Positions 34,389-44,521 of a stretch of DNA of 64,000 nt are shown one piece after another. The position numbers and the translations under genes are program-made. How positions within the stretch are numbered: position 1 is the stretch's first letter; every line of letters starts with the position of its first letter. A model generated the notes under the pieces. The model was not told where the DNA came from, ran no database searches, and saw only the letters and a list, made by a program, of their open reading frames with translations. Origin of the DNA: Bradyrhizobiaceae bacterium (GTDB taxonomy: Bacteria > Pseudomonadota > Alphaproteobacteria > Rhizobiales > Xanthobacteraceae). Location: positions 1-64,000 of the forward strand of contig JADYXZ010000006.1 of NCBI GenBank assembly GCA_020853885.1, read 5' to 3'.

Positions 34389-36008
34389 ATGGGATTGCAT
34401 CAGCCACCTACAAGTCCACGGCGAGCGGCCTCGCAGGAAATCGCTGCGCTCAGAGTGCTTGCCCGGAACCGCATGAACAAGACCAACGGCATCTCCGGCG
34501 GGAGGAAGAAGATTCCGCTCATGATGGCTGCGGAAGCACCGGAGGATATCGAAGCGCAGCTCGTCATTTCCAAGCGGGCGCGCAACGGTTTCGTGATCGA
34601 AGGCGTGAACGAAGAGTTCGAGCGATCGTTTGCTCGACGGAATTTCAACGGAGAGTCCCTGGATGCGGTGGTCCCGCGCCAGGTCAGCAGCGCGATTTCA
34701 AGTCAGCTGCGCAAGAATGCCGGTGCGACGACGGACATTCGTTTTGAGCTGACCGTCGGAAGGGGTCAGCGCGCAGCGATATGGAACGTGGTATTGACTC
34801 CGCTCAGTCGCGGAAGGCGAGACCATTCCCTGATGATCGTTCGTATCAGGAAGGCTGCGCCCTCCGAACGGGGACATTCCGCGCAGGAAATCGCCGTCCA
34901 TTTGCTCGAGCGGTTCGCAGCGACCGTCCACGATGTCATGTATATCGCGGACGTGGCGGAACAAAAGATCGTCTATGTCAACGAGCGCATTGAAGGCGTT
35001 CTTGGTTATCCTCCAAAAGCTGTAACGAAATTCAGCCCTTCTTTCCTGATCGGGCTGGTGCATCCGGCCGATCAGGCAATCGTCGTCGAGCATCTGGCGG
35101 CGCTTGCCCGGCTTGCCGACGGCGAGACCCGCTCCGTCGAATACCGGATGAGACGCGCCGACGGGCAATATGCTTGGCTGCGCAGCAGCGACGCCGTGTT
35201 TCAACGCGCGTCCGACGGCTCCGTGCGGAAAATCGTCGGCTCGGCGATCGACGTAACGGACTGCCGGCACCTGCTTGAAAACCTGCGGCAGACTTCGAGC
35301 CGGTTGCTCGAGTCGCAGAATCAGGAGCGAAGACGGATTGCACGCGAGTTGCACGACTCTACGGCGCAACATCTGGTCGCGATGGGCATTTCCTTGGCCC
35401 GGCTCGATCGTTTGATTCACCCGAATTTGGCGTCGCTCGATTCTGCGGCGGATATCGCCAACACGATGCAGGAGCTTCGGTCCGTCGCGCGCGAGGCGCA
35501 AAACGAGATCCGCACCTTTAGCTACCTTTTGCATCCGCCGATCCTTGAGTCGCTCGGGCTTGCGGAGACGTTGCGCCGATTTGTGGCGGGGTTCGCAAGA
35601 CGTACGCGGATCGATGCAAAATTGACGGTCGCCAGGGATTTTTCCTGCGGCTCGCATGCCATTTCGACGGCTTTGATGCGTGTCGCGCAGGAAGCCTTGC
35701 TCAACGTCTTCCGGCACGCGAGTGCAAGCGAGGTCCGCCTGTCGCTCGTCAACCAGGAACAGCGGATCAGGCTGGAAGTAAGAGACAACGGCAGAGGATT
35801 TGCGGCGCCTTCGGAGATTCAGGAGGGATCCCCGTTGCTTGGCGTCGGCCTCCTGGGAATGCGCGCTCGGGTCGAGCAGTTTCGTGGGGAACTCGTCGTC
35901 TTGAGCGATCCGGCAGGAACGCTTGTTCGGGCAACTATACCCGAACGGAATGCATCGCTTGTCCAGCCTGCAAAGGAGAAAGCCATGGGCGCGGCCAAGG
36001 CCGCCTAG
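34389..36008 (+). CDS. PAS-domain sensor histidine kinase, NarX/HisKA_3 type
   Basis: Soluble kinase of 539 aa. ATG 34389 has GGGAG seven nucleotides upstream. A degenerate PAS-like region lies at about 60-155. A clear PAS domain is at about 175-295 (VYVNERIEGVLGYPPK, then EYRMRRADGQYAWLR). The dimerisation helix has the phospho-acceptor His322 in RRRIARELHDSTAQHL, and the ATPase domain (about 420-525) shows DNGRGF and GVGLLGMRARVEQF. No membrane segment is present. The convergent NarL-type regulator is the obvious partner. Confidence 0.92.
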   Translation: MGLHQPPTSPRRAASQEIAALRVLARNRMNKTNGISGGRKKIPLMMAAEAPEDIEAQLVISKRARNGFVIEGVNEEFERSFARRNFNGESLDAVVPRQVSSAISSQLRKNAGATTDIRFELTVGRGQRAAIWNVVLTPLSRGRRDHSLMIVRIRKAAPSERGHSAQEIAVHLLERFAATVHDVMYIADVAEQKIVYVNERIEGVLGYPPKAVTKFSPSFLIGLVHPADQAIVVEHLAALARLADGETRSVEYRMRRADGQYAWLRSSDAVFQRASDGSVRKIVGSAIDVTDCRHLLENLRQTSSRLLESQNQERRRIARELHDSTAQHLVAMGISLARLDRLIHPNLASLDSAADIANTMQELRSVAREAQNEIRTFSYLLHPPILESLGLAETLRRFVAGFARRTRIDAKLTVARDFSCGSHAISTALMRVAQEALLNVFRHASASEVRLSLVNQEQRIRLEVRDNGRGFAAPSEIQEGSPLLGVGLLGMRARVEQFRGELVVLSDPAGTLVRATIPERNASLVQPAKEKAMGAAKAA

Positions 36009-36027
36009 CGCGAATCCTGCGCTAGGC
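36003..36027. terminator. Bidirectional hairpin containing both stop codons of the kinase/regulator pair
   Basis: GCCTAGCGC (36003-36011) pairs perfectly with GCGCTAGGC (36019-36027) over a 7-nt loop. The kinase stop TAG (36006-36008) lies in one arm and the regulator stop (36022-36024) in the other. It is placed to end both convergent transcripts. Confidence 0.55.
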
Positions 36028-36660
36028 TTGGATCAGCTTGTTCCGGACCGCGTAACGAACAAGCTCGGCGGTGGAGTGAACCTTCAGTTTGCGCATCGAT
36101 ACGGCGCGATGCGTCTCCACCGTTTTCACGCTGATTCCGGTGATCTTCGCGATCTTCTTGTTGCTGTACCCCTCGGCGATGAGCTGCACGATCTCGCGCT
36201 CGCGCGGCGTCAGCGGGCTGTGATTGGAGTTGAGTCCCCTTTGGCCCGCGATGGTGTCGAACAGGAGGTCGGCGATTTGCGGCGACAGAAACGGGCGATG
36301 CCGGACGAGCGCCTGCACGGCGGGAACGATCTGCTGGTCGGCTTCCGATTTCAGCAGGCAGCCGCGGGCACCGGCCCGCAACGCCTCACGGATCGTTTCC
36401 TCGCTGTCATGCATCGTGAAGATCAGGATTTCAGTGCCGGGCGTGCTCTTGTGGATTTGCCGCGTTGCGTCGATTCCGTTCAGCACCGGCAAGGAAATAT
36501 CAAGAACGACGATCGCCGGCTGATGCTGCGCCGCCAGTTCGACGGCCTCCCGTCCGTTCGAGGCTTCGCCGCAGATGAGAAATCCGCCGTGCGCCTCGAG
36601 CAGGGCACGCACCCCTCGTCGCACCACGGCATGGTCGTCGGCCAGGAGAATGTTGGTCAT
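36022..36660 (-). CDS. NarL/FixJ-family response regulator
   Basis: Regulator of 212 aa. The receiver domain (about 1-120) has the acidic pocket ADDH (Asp8, Asp9), phospho-acceptor Asp54 in VVLDISLPVLNG, the switch Thr in LIFTMHDSEE, and Lys in LLKSEAD. A LuxR-type DNA-binding domain follows (about 145-208, LTPREREIVQLIAEGYSNKK). It is convergent with the PAS kinase, separated by 13 nt. Confidence 0.94.
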   Translation of the reverse strand: MTNILLADDHAVVRRGVRALLEAHGGFLICGEASNGREAVELAAQHQPAIVVLDISLPVLNGIDATRQIHKSTPGTEILIFTMHDSEETIREALRAGARGCLLKSEADQQIVPAVQALVRHRPFLSPQIADLLFDTIAGQRGLNSNHSPLTPREREIVQLIAEGYSNKKIAKITGISVKTVETHRAVSMRKLKVHSTAELVRYAVRNKLIQA

Positions 36661-36803
36661 GGTAGCCCCGATGGCTACGTGCTTCTGAAACCAGTCTCCC
36701 GTCGAGAAGATAATGTTCGAAGAATCAATTCGTGCGCATTAGATAAGACTTCTATCTTGCCGCGGATGTATTTGCCGCGATCGTCCGATTTTTTTGCAAC
36801 GTT

Positions 36804-39689
36804 CTAGCCGGCTGCGCTTGCCGCGAATGTGGGCGCCGAATTCAACGCCTCGCGTACCTTGACCGCAAGGTCGCGCCGGCGGAACGGCTTCGAGAGAAAA
36901 TGCAGCTCCTCGCCGCCTTCGGCGAACTCGGCAAGCGCCCCGTCCGTGTAGCCTGAAGTGTAGAGCACCTTGAGTTCCGGCCATCGCTCACGCATTCGCA
37001 GCGCGAGTTCGCGGCCGTTCATTTTACCGGGCATCATCACATCGGTGAGGAGAAGATCAGGCCGCCCGGTCAGCCGCGAAAGCCGCAACGCCTCATCCGC
37101 GCTGGCGACCGCCGTCACGCGATAGCCGAGCTCGGCGAGTTGCGCTTCTGTGTGCGCGCGCACCAGCTTGTCGTCCTCGACGAGCAGGATCGTCTCGCTG
37201 CCGTGGGGCAGCGACTCGGGCTTCGCATCCGGCAGCGACGGCGCGAGCGACGGCGAACCGGCGCGCGGAATATAGAGGCGGACAACGGTGCCGTGTCCAA
37301 CTTCCGAGTAGATCTTGATGTGGCCACCGGACTGCTTGGCGAAGCCATAGATCATCGGCAACCCCAGTCCCGTGCCCTTGCCCACTTCCTTTGTCGTGAA
37401 GAACGGCTCGAATACGCGCGCCACCACTTCCGGCGGCATGCCGGTGCCCGTGTCGGAGACAGTGAGCATCACGTAGTCGCCGGCCTTCGCATCGGGATTG
37501 AGCTGCACATCGCCTTCCTCGATCTCGACGTTCGACATCTCGATCGTGATGCGCCCACCGTTCGTCATCGCGTCGCGGGCGTTCACTACGAGATTGAGGA
37601 TGGCCGTCTCGAGCTGCGCCGGATCGACGATCGTGGGCCACAGATCGTCCGCGTACCGGTAATCGATCGTGACCTGCTCGCCGGCCGCCCGCGCGATCAG
37701 GTCTTCCATGTCTTCGACGAGCGCTCGGACATCGGTGGGCTTCGGCTCCAGCATCTGCCGGCGGGCAAAAGCAAGCAGGCGTTGCGTCAGCGACGCGCTT
37801 CGCTCGGCGGCATCGAGCGTCACCTCGGCAAGCGGATGCAGCCGCTCGTCGTTCTTCAATTCCGCCGCCAGCAGTTCCGCGTTTCCAATGATGACCGTGA
37901 GCAGATTGTTGAAGTCGTGCGCGAGCCCGCCGCTGAGCTGGCCGACCGCCTCCATCCGCTGCGCCTTTGCAAGCTGTGCTTCGACCTGCTTCTGCTCGGT
38001 TATGTCTGTGGAGATGGCGCCGATTGCGTCGACGTTGCCGCGGGCATCGAAAATGGGGAACTTGACGAAAAGGAGCGTGCGAGGCCCGGCCGGAAAAGGC
38101 GCCACCACCTCGCGCTGGATCGGTGCCTTCGCCTCGATCACCTCGCGGTCGAAGGCATCGTGCAGGTCCCCATATTCGGGGGACAGCAGATCGCGCGTCG
38201 TCCTGCCGAGGATCTCCGAAGCCGGACGGTTCAGGATTCGCTCGAACTCGCGGTTGACGAAGATGAACCGACCCTGCAGGTCCTTGAGCACGATGACGGC
38301 CGGCGCATGGTCGACAATCGTGCGGAACCGCGTTTGCATCCGTCGCTGTTCGGTGATGTCGGTCGAGAATGACGCGACGGCTTCGACGTTGCCGTCCTTG
38401 TCGAGCAGCGGAAATTTGACGAACAGCGCCGTTCGCACGCCTTCCTTGCCGCGATAGGAAAGCTCCCGCTGGATCGGCCTCTTCGTCTCGACCACTTCCC
38501 GGTCGAGCGCTGCGATCACCCGCACGGGCTCCGTCTGCAGCGCCTCCAGCAATTTCTTGTCGCGCAGGTCGTCAAACGAGATCCCGAGTGATTTCTCCAG
38601 TTCGCGGTTGACGAATTGCACGCGCCCTTCGACATCCTTGACCGAAACAAGGATCGGCGCGTGGTACATGATTTCGTGAAAGCGCGCCCGGTTCTCCTCG
38701 AGCGCGGCATCCGCCGCGAGGCGAGCGCGGATCTCGCGCATGAACAGGAAATTTGCCATGACCATGAGCAGCGTGACGGCGCCGATGATCAGCGCGGAGA
38801 TCAGCAATTCCGTCCACCACGCCTGCAATGCATCGCTTTCGTCCAGCGATACGGCGAGCAGGAGGGGCGGCTGGGATAGACGGCGAACGGCGCTGATATA
38901 GGAGTCGCCTCCCGGCGTCAGCGGGCCGCGCAGGAAGCCGTCTCGGGAATTCTCCCCCAGCGCCCTGAAAAGAGGGTTGCCGGCGTCCAGCTCGCCGATC
39001 GGATCGGTGGGCGAGGGTTCGCGAAACAGCACAGTGCCGGTGGGATGCAGCACGGTAATGAGACCGTCGGCGCCGAGATCGATCGATCGATAGAACTTTC
39101 GCAGCCGCTCCGGCTCGAGCGTCGCCACGACGACGCCGTCGAACGATCCGTCCGCCGTCACAAGACGCCGGCCCAGCGGGATGGACACGCGGCCGTTGAC
39201 CGGGTTGCGATAGGGCGTATCCGCGATCAGGTCGCGAGAGTCCGTCGCGCGCAAATGCCAGAACAGGAACTGATCGGCGCGCGACTGGCCGATGATTTCC
39301 TTGACCGTCGAATGCGCGACCAGTCCGTTCTCATTGAGGACGATGAGCGAGCGAACTCCTTCGAGCCCAGCAAACGCTGCGTCCAGAATCGGATCCCAGT
39401 AGAGGTCGATGCCGTTCGATCCGCCGATCCGCTCGCTGCTCAGCGCGATCTGCCCGAGGGCGGAGTCGGTGGCGGCAATCGTGCGTTCGAGATGCTCGCC
39501 AAGGACATGCGCGAGGCCCTGCGCCTGATGCTGGGTGTCGGCGATCGTGTTCTCGTATCGCCGCCACAAGTGCGTGCCTCGTGCGACGACGGTGGCGACG
39601 AACACGCCGAGCAGAAACAGCGCCACGACGCGGCGGACGCGGTCGGCGGCAAGCATCGAGATTTGCGGGCGGTCGCGGTTGTCGGCCAT
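36804..39689 (-). CDS. Membrane-bound hybrid sensor histidine kinase (dCache, two PAS, HisKA, receiver)
   Basis: Protein of 961 aa. ATG 39689 gives MADNRDRPQIS. Domains in order: membrane helix (about 20-37), a periplasmic dCache-type sensor (about 40-290), a second helix (about 294-315), PAS at about 335-450 and again at 455-570, the kinase with His591 in GGLAHDFNNLLTVIIGN, the ATPase (about 690-810, EPFFTTKEVGKGTGLGL), and a receiver (about 832-950) with Asp883 in LLLTDVMMPG. The two PAS domains are near-repeats (both with QREL/QREV and FVKFP). Its signal is unknown. Confidence 0.92.
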   Translation of the reverse strand: MADNRDRPQISMLAADRVRRVVALFLLGVFVATVVARGTHLWRRYENTIADTQHQAQGLAHVLGEHLERTIAATDSALGQIALSSERIGGSNGIDLYWDPILDAAFAGLEGVRSLIVLNENGLVAHSTVKEIIGQSRADQFLFWHLRATDSRDLIADTPYRNPVNGRVSIPLGRRLVTADGSFDGVVVATLEPERLRKFYRSIDLGADGLITVLHPTGTVLFREPSPTDPIGELDAGNPLFRALGENSRDGFLRGPLTPGGDSYISAVRRLSQPPLLLAVSLDESDALQAWWTELLISALIIGAVTLLMVMANFLFMREIRARLAADAALEENRARFHEIMYHAPILVSVKDVEGRVQFVNRELEKSLGISFDDLRDKKLLEALQTEPVRVIAALDREVVETKRPIQRELSYRGKEGVRTALFVKFPLLDKDGNVEAVASFSTDITEQRRMQTRFRTIVDHAPAVIVLKDLQGRFIFVNREFERILNRPASEILGRTTRDLLSPEYGDLHDAFDREVIEAKAPIQREVVAPFPAGPRTLLFVKFPIFDARGNVDAIGAISTDITEQKQVEAQLAKAQRMEAVGQLSGGLAHDFNNLLTVIIGNAELLAAELKNDERLHPLAEVTLDAAERSASLTQRLLAFARRQMLEPKPTDVRALVEDMEDLIARAAGEQVTIDYRYADDLWPTIVDPAQLETAILNLVVNARDAMTNGGRITIEMSNVEIEEGDVQLNPDAKAGDYVMLTVSDTGTGMPPEVVARVFEPFFTTKEVGKGTGLGLPMIYGFAKQSGGHIKIYSEVGHGTVVRLYIPRAGSPSLAPSLPDAKPESLPHGSETILLVEDDKLVRAHTEAQLAELGYRVTAVASADEALRLSRLTGRPDLLLTDVMMPGKMNGRELALRMRERWPELKVLYTSGYTDGALAEFAEGGEELHFLSKPFRRRDLAVKVREALNSAPTFAASAAG

Positions 39690-39813
39690 GGCGCATGTGC
39701 GAGTGTCAGAGCCTGCATATGCAATTCCAATAAAGAAAGACGAAAAAGCCGCGGGCGGCTGCTGCGCTGCGCGGCGAGAACCGGTGACACGGTTAATTGT
39801 CTGTGACCGGCGG

Positions 39814-42800
39814 TCAGCCTTCGGCGAGCAGCGTGGCGTTTCCGCCGGCGGCGGTGGTATCGACCGCGACCGCGCGCTCCACGGCAAAGCGATGGAGATA
39901 GTGCGGCCCGCCCGCCTTGGGGCCCGTTCCCGACAGCCCTTCGCCGCCAAACGGCTGCACGCCGACCACCGCGCCGATCTGGTTGCGGTTCACATAGGCG
40001 TTGCCGACCCGGAGCCGGGAGAGCAGCCGCTCCGCGTTGGCGTCGATGCGGCTGTGGATGGAGACGGTGAGTCCGTAACCCGTTGCGTTGATCGCATCCG
40101 CGACCGCATCGAGTCTGTCGGCGGCAAAACGCACGACATGCAGGATCGGGCCGAACACCTCGTGCGTGAGCAGCCCGATCGAGGAAATCTCGAACGCGCG
40201 CGGCGCAAAGAAGGTGCCCCGGCCCGCATCCTCTGGAAGCGGAACGGTGAACAGGCGCCGCGCCTCCCGCTGCATGCGCGCGGCGTGCTCTTCCAGCGTC
40301 TGCTTCGCGCCGCCGTCGATCACCGGGCCGACGTCGGTCGCGAGCCAGCGCGGATCGCCAACCTTGAGCTCGGCCATCGCGCCCTTCAGCATCTCGATCG
40401 TCTTGTCCGCGATTTCCTCCTGCAGGAAGAGCACGCGCAGCGCGGAGCATCGCTGCCCCGCGCTGTTGAAGGCCGAGGTGAGGGCATCGCGCACCACCTG
40501 TTCAGGGAGCGCGGAGGAATCGACAATCATCGCGTTCTGCCCGCCGGTCTCCGCGATCAGCGGCAGGATCGGCCCGTCGCGGGCGGCGAGCGCCTGGTTG
40601 ATCGTGCGGGCGGTCTCGGTCGAGCCAGTCATCACCACGCCTGCGAGCCTCGCGTCGGCGAGAACCTGCTTGCCAATCTTCGACCCGCTGCCGGGGATGA
40701 GATGCAGAGCGTCGCCGGGAATTCCCGCGCGATGCAGAAGGCGCACGGTTTCGGCGGCGATCAGCGGCGTCGGATTGGCGGGCTTGGCGAGCACGCCGTT
40801 GCCGGCGGCGAGCGCCGCCGCGATCTGCCCGGTGAAGATCGCCAGCGGAAAATTCCACGGCGAGATGCAGAGGAAGACGCCGCGGCCGCGCAGCGCGAGC
40901 GAGTTGTCTTCGCCGGTCGGGCCGGGAAGGCGCAGGGGCGACGCGAATTCGGCGCGTGCAAGCGCGCCATAGTAGCGCAGATAATCGACCGCCTCGCGCA
41001 CCTCGGACACGGCGTCGGGCTGGCAGCGCCCGCCCTCGCGCACGATCAGCGAGATGAGCCGCGCGCGCTCCTGTTCGAACAGGTCGGACGCGCGTTCGAG
41101 GATTTCCGCGCGGGCAGCGCCGCCGAGCCGGTCCCATTCCGGCTGCGCTGCGGCGGCGAGGGACAGTGCTCGTTCGATTGCCTGTTCATCCGCCTCCGAA
41201 ACATGACCGACAACTTCATCGCGCTGGGCCGGGTTCGTCACGGGTTTGTCGCGACCGGCGATTTCCTTCCCGCCGACGATCGGCCGCGCGACAAACGGCT
41301 CGCGCGCCGCCGCTTCCAGCGCACTTGCCAGCGGCTCGACCACGAGCGGATCGTTGAGGTCGAGTCCCGCCGAATTCCGCCGCTCCGGCCTGTAGAGATC
41401 ACGAGGCAGGGGAATGTGCGGGTTGGGAATGACGTCGAGCTTCTTCACGCCCGCAACCGGGTCGGCGATCACGTCGGCCACCGGCAGTCGGTCGTCGACG
41501 ATGCGGTTCACGAACGAGGTGTTGGCGCCGTTCTCCAGCAACCGCCGCACGAGATAAGCGAGGAGATCGGCATGTCCGCCGACCGGCGCATAGACGCGCA
41601 ACCGCCGCGCCGAGTTTGTCCGCTGCACTTCTTCGTAGAGCGCTTCGCCCATGCCGTGCAGCCGCTGGAACTCGAACGGGATGTCGGCGGCGATCTCCTC
41701 CACCGTCGCCAGAGTCCGCGCGTTGTGGGTGGCGAAGCAGGGAAACAGCGCGTCCGCGAGCGCGGCGAGCTTCTTCGCGCAGGCGACATAGGAAACGTCG
41801 GTCGAAACCTTGCGCGTGAAGACCGGGTAGCCCGGCTGGCCATCCACCTGTGCACGCTTGATCTCGCTGTCCCAATAGGCGCCCTTGACGAGCCGCAGCA
41901 TCAGCCGCCGCCGGCCGCGCCGCGCCGTCTCCGCCAGGAAATCGAGAAGATCGAGCGCACGTTTCTGGTACGCCTGCACGACGAAGCCGAGCCCATCCCA
42001 GTCTGCGAGCGGTGCTGCGCCCGACAGCACATCAATAATTTCGAGCGTGAGATCGAGCCGCTCCGATTCCTCTGCGTCGATAAAGAAGCTGATGCCTGCA
42101 CTCTTCGCCCGTTCGGCCAGCGCCTGCACGCGCGGCAGGAGTTCCGCGTGCATGCGAGCCCGTTGCGCGAACTCGAAGCGCGGATGCAGCGCCGAGAGCT
42201 TCACCGAGATGCCCGGCGCCTCGAACACGCTGCGTCCGCGCGCGTGCGGCGCGATCGACTTGATCGCGTGGGCATAAGCGTTGAAATAACGGTCGGCATC
42301 ACGCGCCGTGCGTGCCGCTTCGCCGAGCATGTCGAAGGAATGCAGTACGCCGCGCGCCCGGTCGGGTGCCGCGCGGTCGAGCGCCTCTTCGATGCTGCGG
42401 CCGAGCACGAACTGCCGGCCGAGCACGCGCATCGCCTGCCGTACCGCTTCGCGGATCAGCGGCTCACCCGCCCGCTGCACCATCCGCCGCAGGATTTCGC
42501 GCCAGTCTTCTTCGTCTTCCTCCGGCCGCACCACGAGCCCGGTCAGCATCAATGCAAACGTCGACGCATTGACGAGGAGCGAATCCGAATGCCCGAGATG
42601 ATGCCCCCAGTCCGCCGCGCCGATCTTATCGCGGATCAACGCATCGGCGGTCTCCGCGTCGGGAATGCGCAGCAGCGCTTCCGCGAGACACATCAACACA
42701 ATGCCTTCGCGGCTGGAGAGATCGAATTCGTGCAACAGCGCATCGAGGCCCGAGCTTTGGGTCCGGTCGCGGCGGACGGCTTCTACAAGGGCCGCGGCGC

Positions 42801-42954
42801 GCGCCTCGATCCGCACCTGCGCCGCAGCGGGCAGTTCGGCCGCCGCCAGCAGCCGCCGCACCGCCTCCGTTTCATCAGGACGGTGGGCCCGGCGCACGGC
42901 GAGGCGCGCGGCCGTCGGCTCGGGGAGTGAATCCGGAAAGATGAAACGGGGCAT
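39814..42954 (-). CDS. putA: Bifunctional proline dehydrogenase / L-glutamate gamma-semialdehyde dehydrogenase PutA
   Basis: Enzyme of about 1046 aa that oxidises proline to glutamate in two steps with substrate channelling. The FAD-barrel domain shows FFIDAEESERLDLTLEI, LRLVKGAYWDSEIKRAQ and RVYAPVGGHADLLAYLVRRLL. The aldehyde dehydrogenase domain has CISPWNFPLAIFTGQI, Glu in ETGGQNAMIVD and the catalytic Cys in FNSAGQRCSALR. The start is ATG 42954 (MPRFIFPD) or 42990. There is no N-terminal ribbon-helix-helix domain, so it is the short, non-DNA-binding form. Confidence 0.95.
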   Translation of the reverse strand: MPRFIFPDSLPEPTAARLAVRRAHRPDETEAVRRLLAAAELPAAAQVRIEARAAALVEAVRRDRTQSSGLDALLHEFDLSSREGIVLMCLAEALLRIPDAETADALIRDKIGAADWGHHLGHSDSLLVNASTFALMLTGLVVRPEEDEEDWREILRRMVQRAGEPLIREAVRQAMRVLGRQFVLGRSIEEALDRAAPDRARGVLHSFDMLGEAARTARDADRYFNAYAHAIKSIAPHARGRSVFEAPGISVKLSALHPRFEFAQRARMHAELLPRVQALAERAKSAGISFFIDAEESERLDLTLEIIDVLSGAAPLADWDGLGFVVQAYQKRALDLLDFLAETARRGRRRLMLRLVKGAYWDSEIKRAQVDGQPGYPVFTRKVSTDVSYVACAKKLAALADALFPCFATHNARTLATVEEIAADIPFEFQRLHGMGEALYEEVQRTNSARRLRVYAPVGGHADLLAYLVRRLLENGANTSFVNRIVDDRLPVADVIADPVAGVKKLDVIPNPHIPLPRDLYRPERRNSAGLDLNDPLVVEPLASALEAAAREPFVARPIVGGKEIAGRDKPVTNPAQRDEVVGHVSEADEQAIERALSLAAAAQPEWDRLGGAARAEILERASDLFEQERARLISLIVREGGRCQPDAVSEVREAVDYLRYYGALARAEFASPLRLPGPTGEDNSLALRGRGVFLCISPWNFPLAIFTGQIAAALAAGNGVLAKPANPTPLIAAETVRLLHRAGIPGDALHLIPGSGSKIGKQVLADARLAGVVMTGSTETARTINQALAARDGPILPLIAETGGQNAMIVDSSALPEQVVRDALTSAFNSAGQRCSALRVLFLQEEIADKTIEMLKGAMAELKVGDPRWLATDVGPVIDGGAKQTLEEHAARMQREARRLFTVPLPEDAGRGTFFAPRAFEISSIGLLTHEVFGPILHVVRFAADRLDAVADAINATGYGLTVSIHSRIDANAERLLSRLRVGNAYVNRNQIGAVVGVQPFGGEGLSGTGPKAGGPHYLHRFAVERAVAVDTTAAGGNATLLAEG

Positions 42955-43113
42955 GTCGTTCGCCTGATCCGCGGCTGCCCATTCTCGCATCGGCGCTTCG
43001 AAGCCGTCCGCGCAATCCCCAAAACCAGCATGAAGTCGGTGAAGGAACCGCGCAAGGGATGTCGCAGTTTCGAACTATGCTAACTTGTGTGGTCGCGCCC
43101 GAAGGAGGGGTAA

Positions 43114-43674
43114 ATGACGTATGGGTCTTTGCCGGCCGGCGGTTATCCGGGTTCTTCGAAGTGGCTTCACTGGCTGGTTGCGCTCTGCGTGATCATCGCG
43201 GTGCCGGTGGGGATCGCGCTGCCGCGCCTCGATCCCGGCCCGACGGCGGACAGTCTCTACAATCTGCACAAGTCGCTCGGCGCGCTCATTTTCCTGCTGA
43301 TGGTGCTGCGGATCGTCAATCGCTTCACGGTCGGCGCGCCCGCGCCCGAGCCGGGGCTCGCCGCCTGGAAGCGCGTCGCCTCCAGCGCCGTGCACGGGCT
43401 TCTCTATGTGCTGCTGATCGTGCAGCCGATCGTCGGCTATCTCGCCAATTCGGCCTTCGGCGCCTCGACGCCGTTTTTCGGCATCTTCACGATTCCGCCT
43501 GCGGTCGCGCAGAACGAGGCGCTGTCGAACAACCTGTTTGCGTTGCACCGCCTGATCGGCATAACGCTCGCGCTGCTCGTGCTGATACACGTCGGCGCGG
43601 CCTTGCAGCACTACTTTATCGAGAAGGACGGCGTGCTGCAGCGGATGCTGCCGCAGGCGTTCGGCGGCAAGTAG
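43114..43674 (+). CDS. Cytochrome b561
   Basis: Membrane di-haem b protein of 186 aa with four hydrophobic segments. Histidine ligands are in KWLHWLVALC, NLHKSLGALIF, VHGLLYVLL and FALHRLIG. ATG 43114 has GAAGGAGGGG upstream. It moves electrons between quinol and a periplasmic acceptor. It is divergent from putA and convergent with the methyltransferase operon, whose stop lies two nucleotides away. Confidence 0.92.
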   Translation: MTYGSLPAGGYPGSSKWLHWLVALCVIIAVPVGIALPRLDPGPTADSLYNLHKSLGALIFLLMVLRIVNRFTVGAPAPEPGLAAWKRVASSAVHGLLYVLLIVQPIVGYLANSAFGASTPFFGIFTIPPAVAQNEALSNNLFALHRLIGITLALLVLIHVGAALQHYFIEKDGVLQRMLPQAFGGK

Positions 43675-43675
43675 C

Positions 43676-44521
43676 TCAGGCGGGCGGAAACGCCAATAAA
43701 TCTTCATGGCCGACGGTGCAGGTGACACTGTCGGCCGCACGCGCTTCAAGCCACGCCTTGATCGTCGCTTCCGGCACGCGCGCCGTCTCGCGCACGGCGT
43801 CCGCCCAGCCCTGCGCGAGGGCGGCGATCAGCGTCTTGTCTTTGCTGCCGAGCTTCCACGGGCTCGGCGCGCGCTCGACCGTGTAGCCGGATTTCACAAG
43901 CGCATTTGCGATCAAACCTGACGCCCGCCCGCCTGCCGCCGGCCCGAAACCCTTGTCGCGGCCGAAATGGCTTTCGAACGCGGCGCGCATCTCGGCGTCC
44001 GCCGGATATGCGGGCAGCCACTCGGTCGTGCTGTCGTGCGTGAGCACCGTGTAGAACGCGAGCTTCGCTCGCGCGAGCGCGGCGACGAAACGCTCGATCC
44101 ACGCATCGGAAACGAGATCGAACAGGGCGGCCGCCGTCACGAGGTCCGGCTTATCGCTTCCCCATGGCGCGGGATCGGCCGCGAGATCGTGCCGCTTCAA
44201 CTCGACGTGCAGTGAGCAGCCGTCCTTGACCGCTTCGACGCCGCTCGCGGTCGGCCGCGCGTTGTCCGCCCAGCCGGCGATTGCTTCGCAGGCGCCTGCA
44301 AGCAGCGCCGGGTCATAATCGACGAGAATCCAGTGCTGCCGCGCGGGGAGGGCCGCGAACGTGCCGCGCAGGTTGGAGCCGAGCCCCGCACCGAGATCCA
44401 TGACGCGGATTTCCGTCCTGTCCGCGAAATGCGCAGCGAGCCTTTGCAGCAAACCCTTGTCGCGGGCGCGATGGTCCGTACCTTCGCGCAACTTCAGCCA
44501 ATCGGGCGCGAAGCCGCTCAT
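43676..44521 (-). CDS. Class I SAM-dependent methyltransferase, last gene of pterin-like operon
   Basis: Protein of 281 aa. ATG 44521 overlaps the glycosyltransferase stop by four nucleotides. SAM-binding motif I is RVMDLGAGLGSNLRG, followed by acidic LVDYDPALL. PDLVTAAALFDLVSDAWIERF is the post-motif region. The C-terminal part is unlike well-known families. It is the fourth gene of a coupled operon with a glycosyltransferase, a PTPS-like protein and a dehydrogenase. The substrate is unknown. Confidence 0.82.
   Translation of the reverse strand: MSGFAPDWLKLREGTDHRARDKGLLQRLAAHFADRTEIRVMDLGAGLGSNLRGTFAALPARQHWILVDYDPALLAGACEAIAGWADNARPTASGVEAVKDGCSLHVELKRHDLAADPAPWGSDKPDLVTAAALFDLVSDAWIERFVAALARAKLAFYTVLTHDSTTEWLPAYPADAEMRAAFESHFGRDKGFGPAAGGRASGLIANALVKSGYTVERAPSPWKLGSKDKTLIAALAQGWADAVRETARVPEATIKAWLEARAADSVTCTVGHEDLLAFPPA

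Noticed and set aside
39535-42930. An 1131-codon open frame antisense to putA
   Set aside because: Same reason: composition artefact opposite a clear PutA sequence with catalytic motifs.
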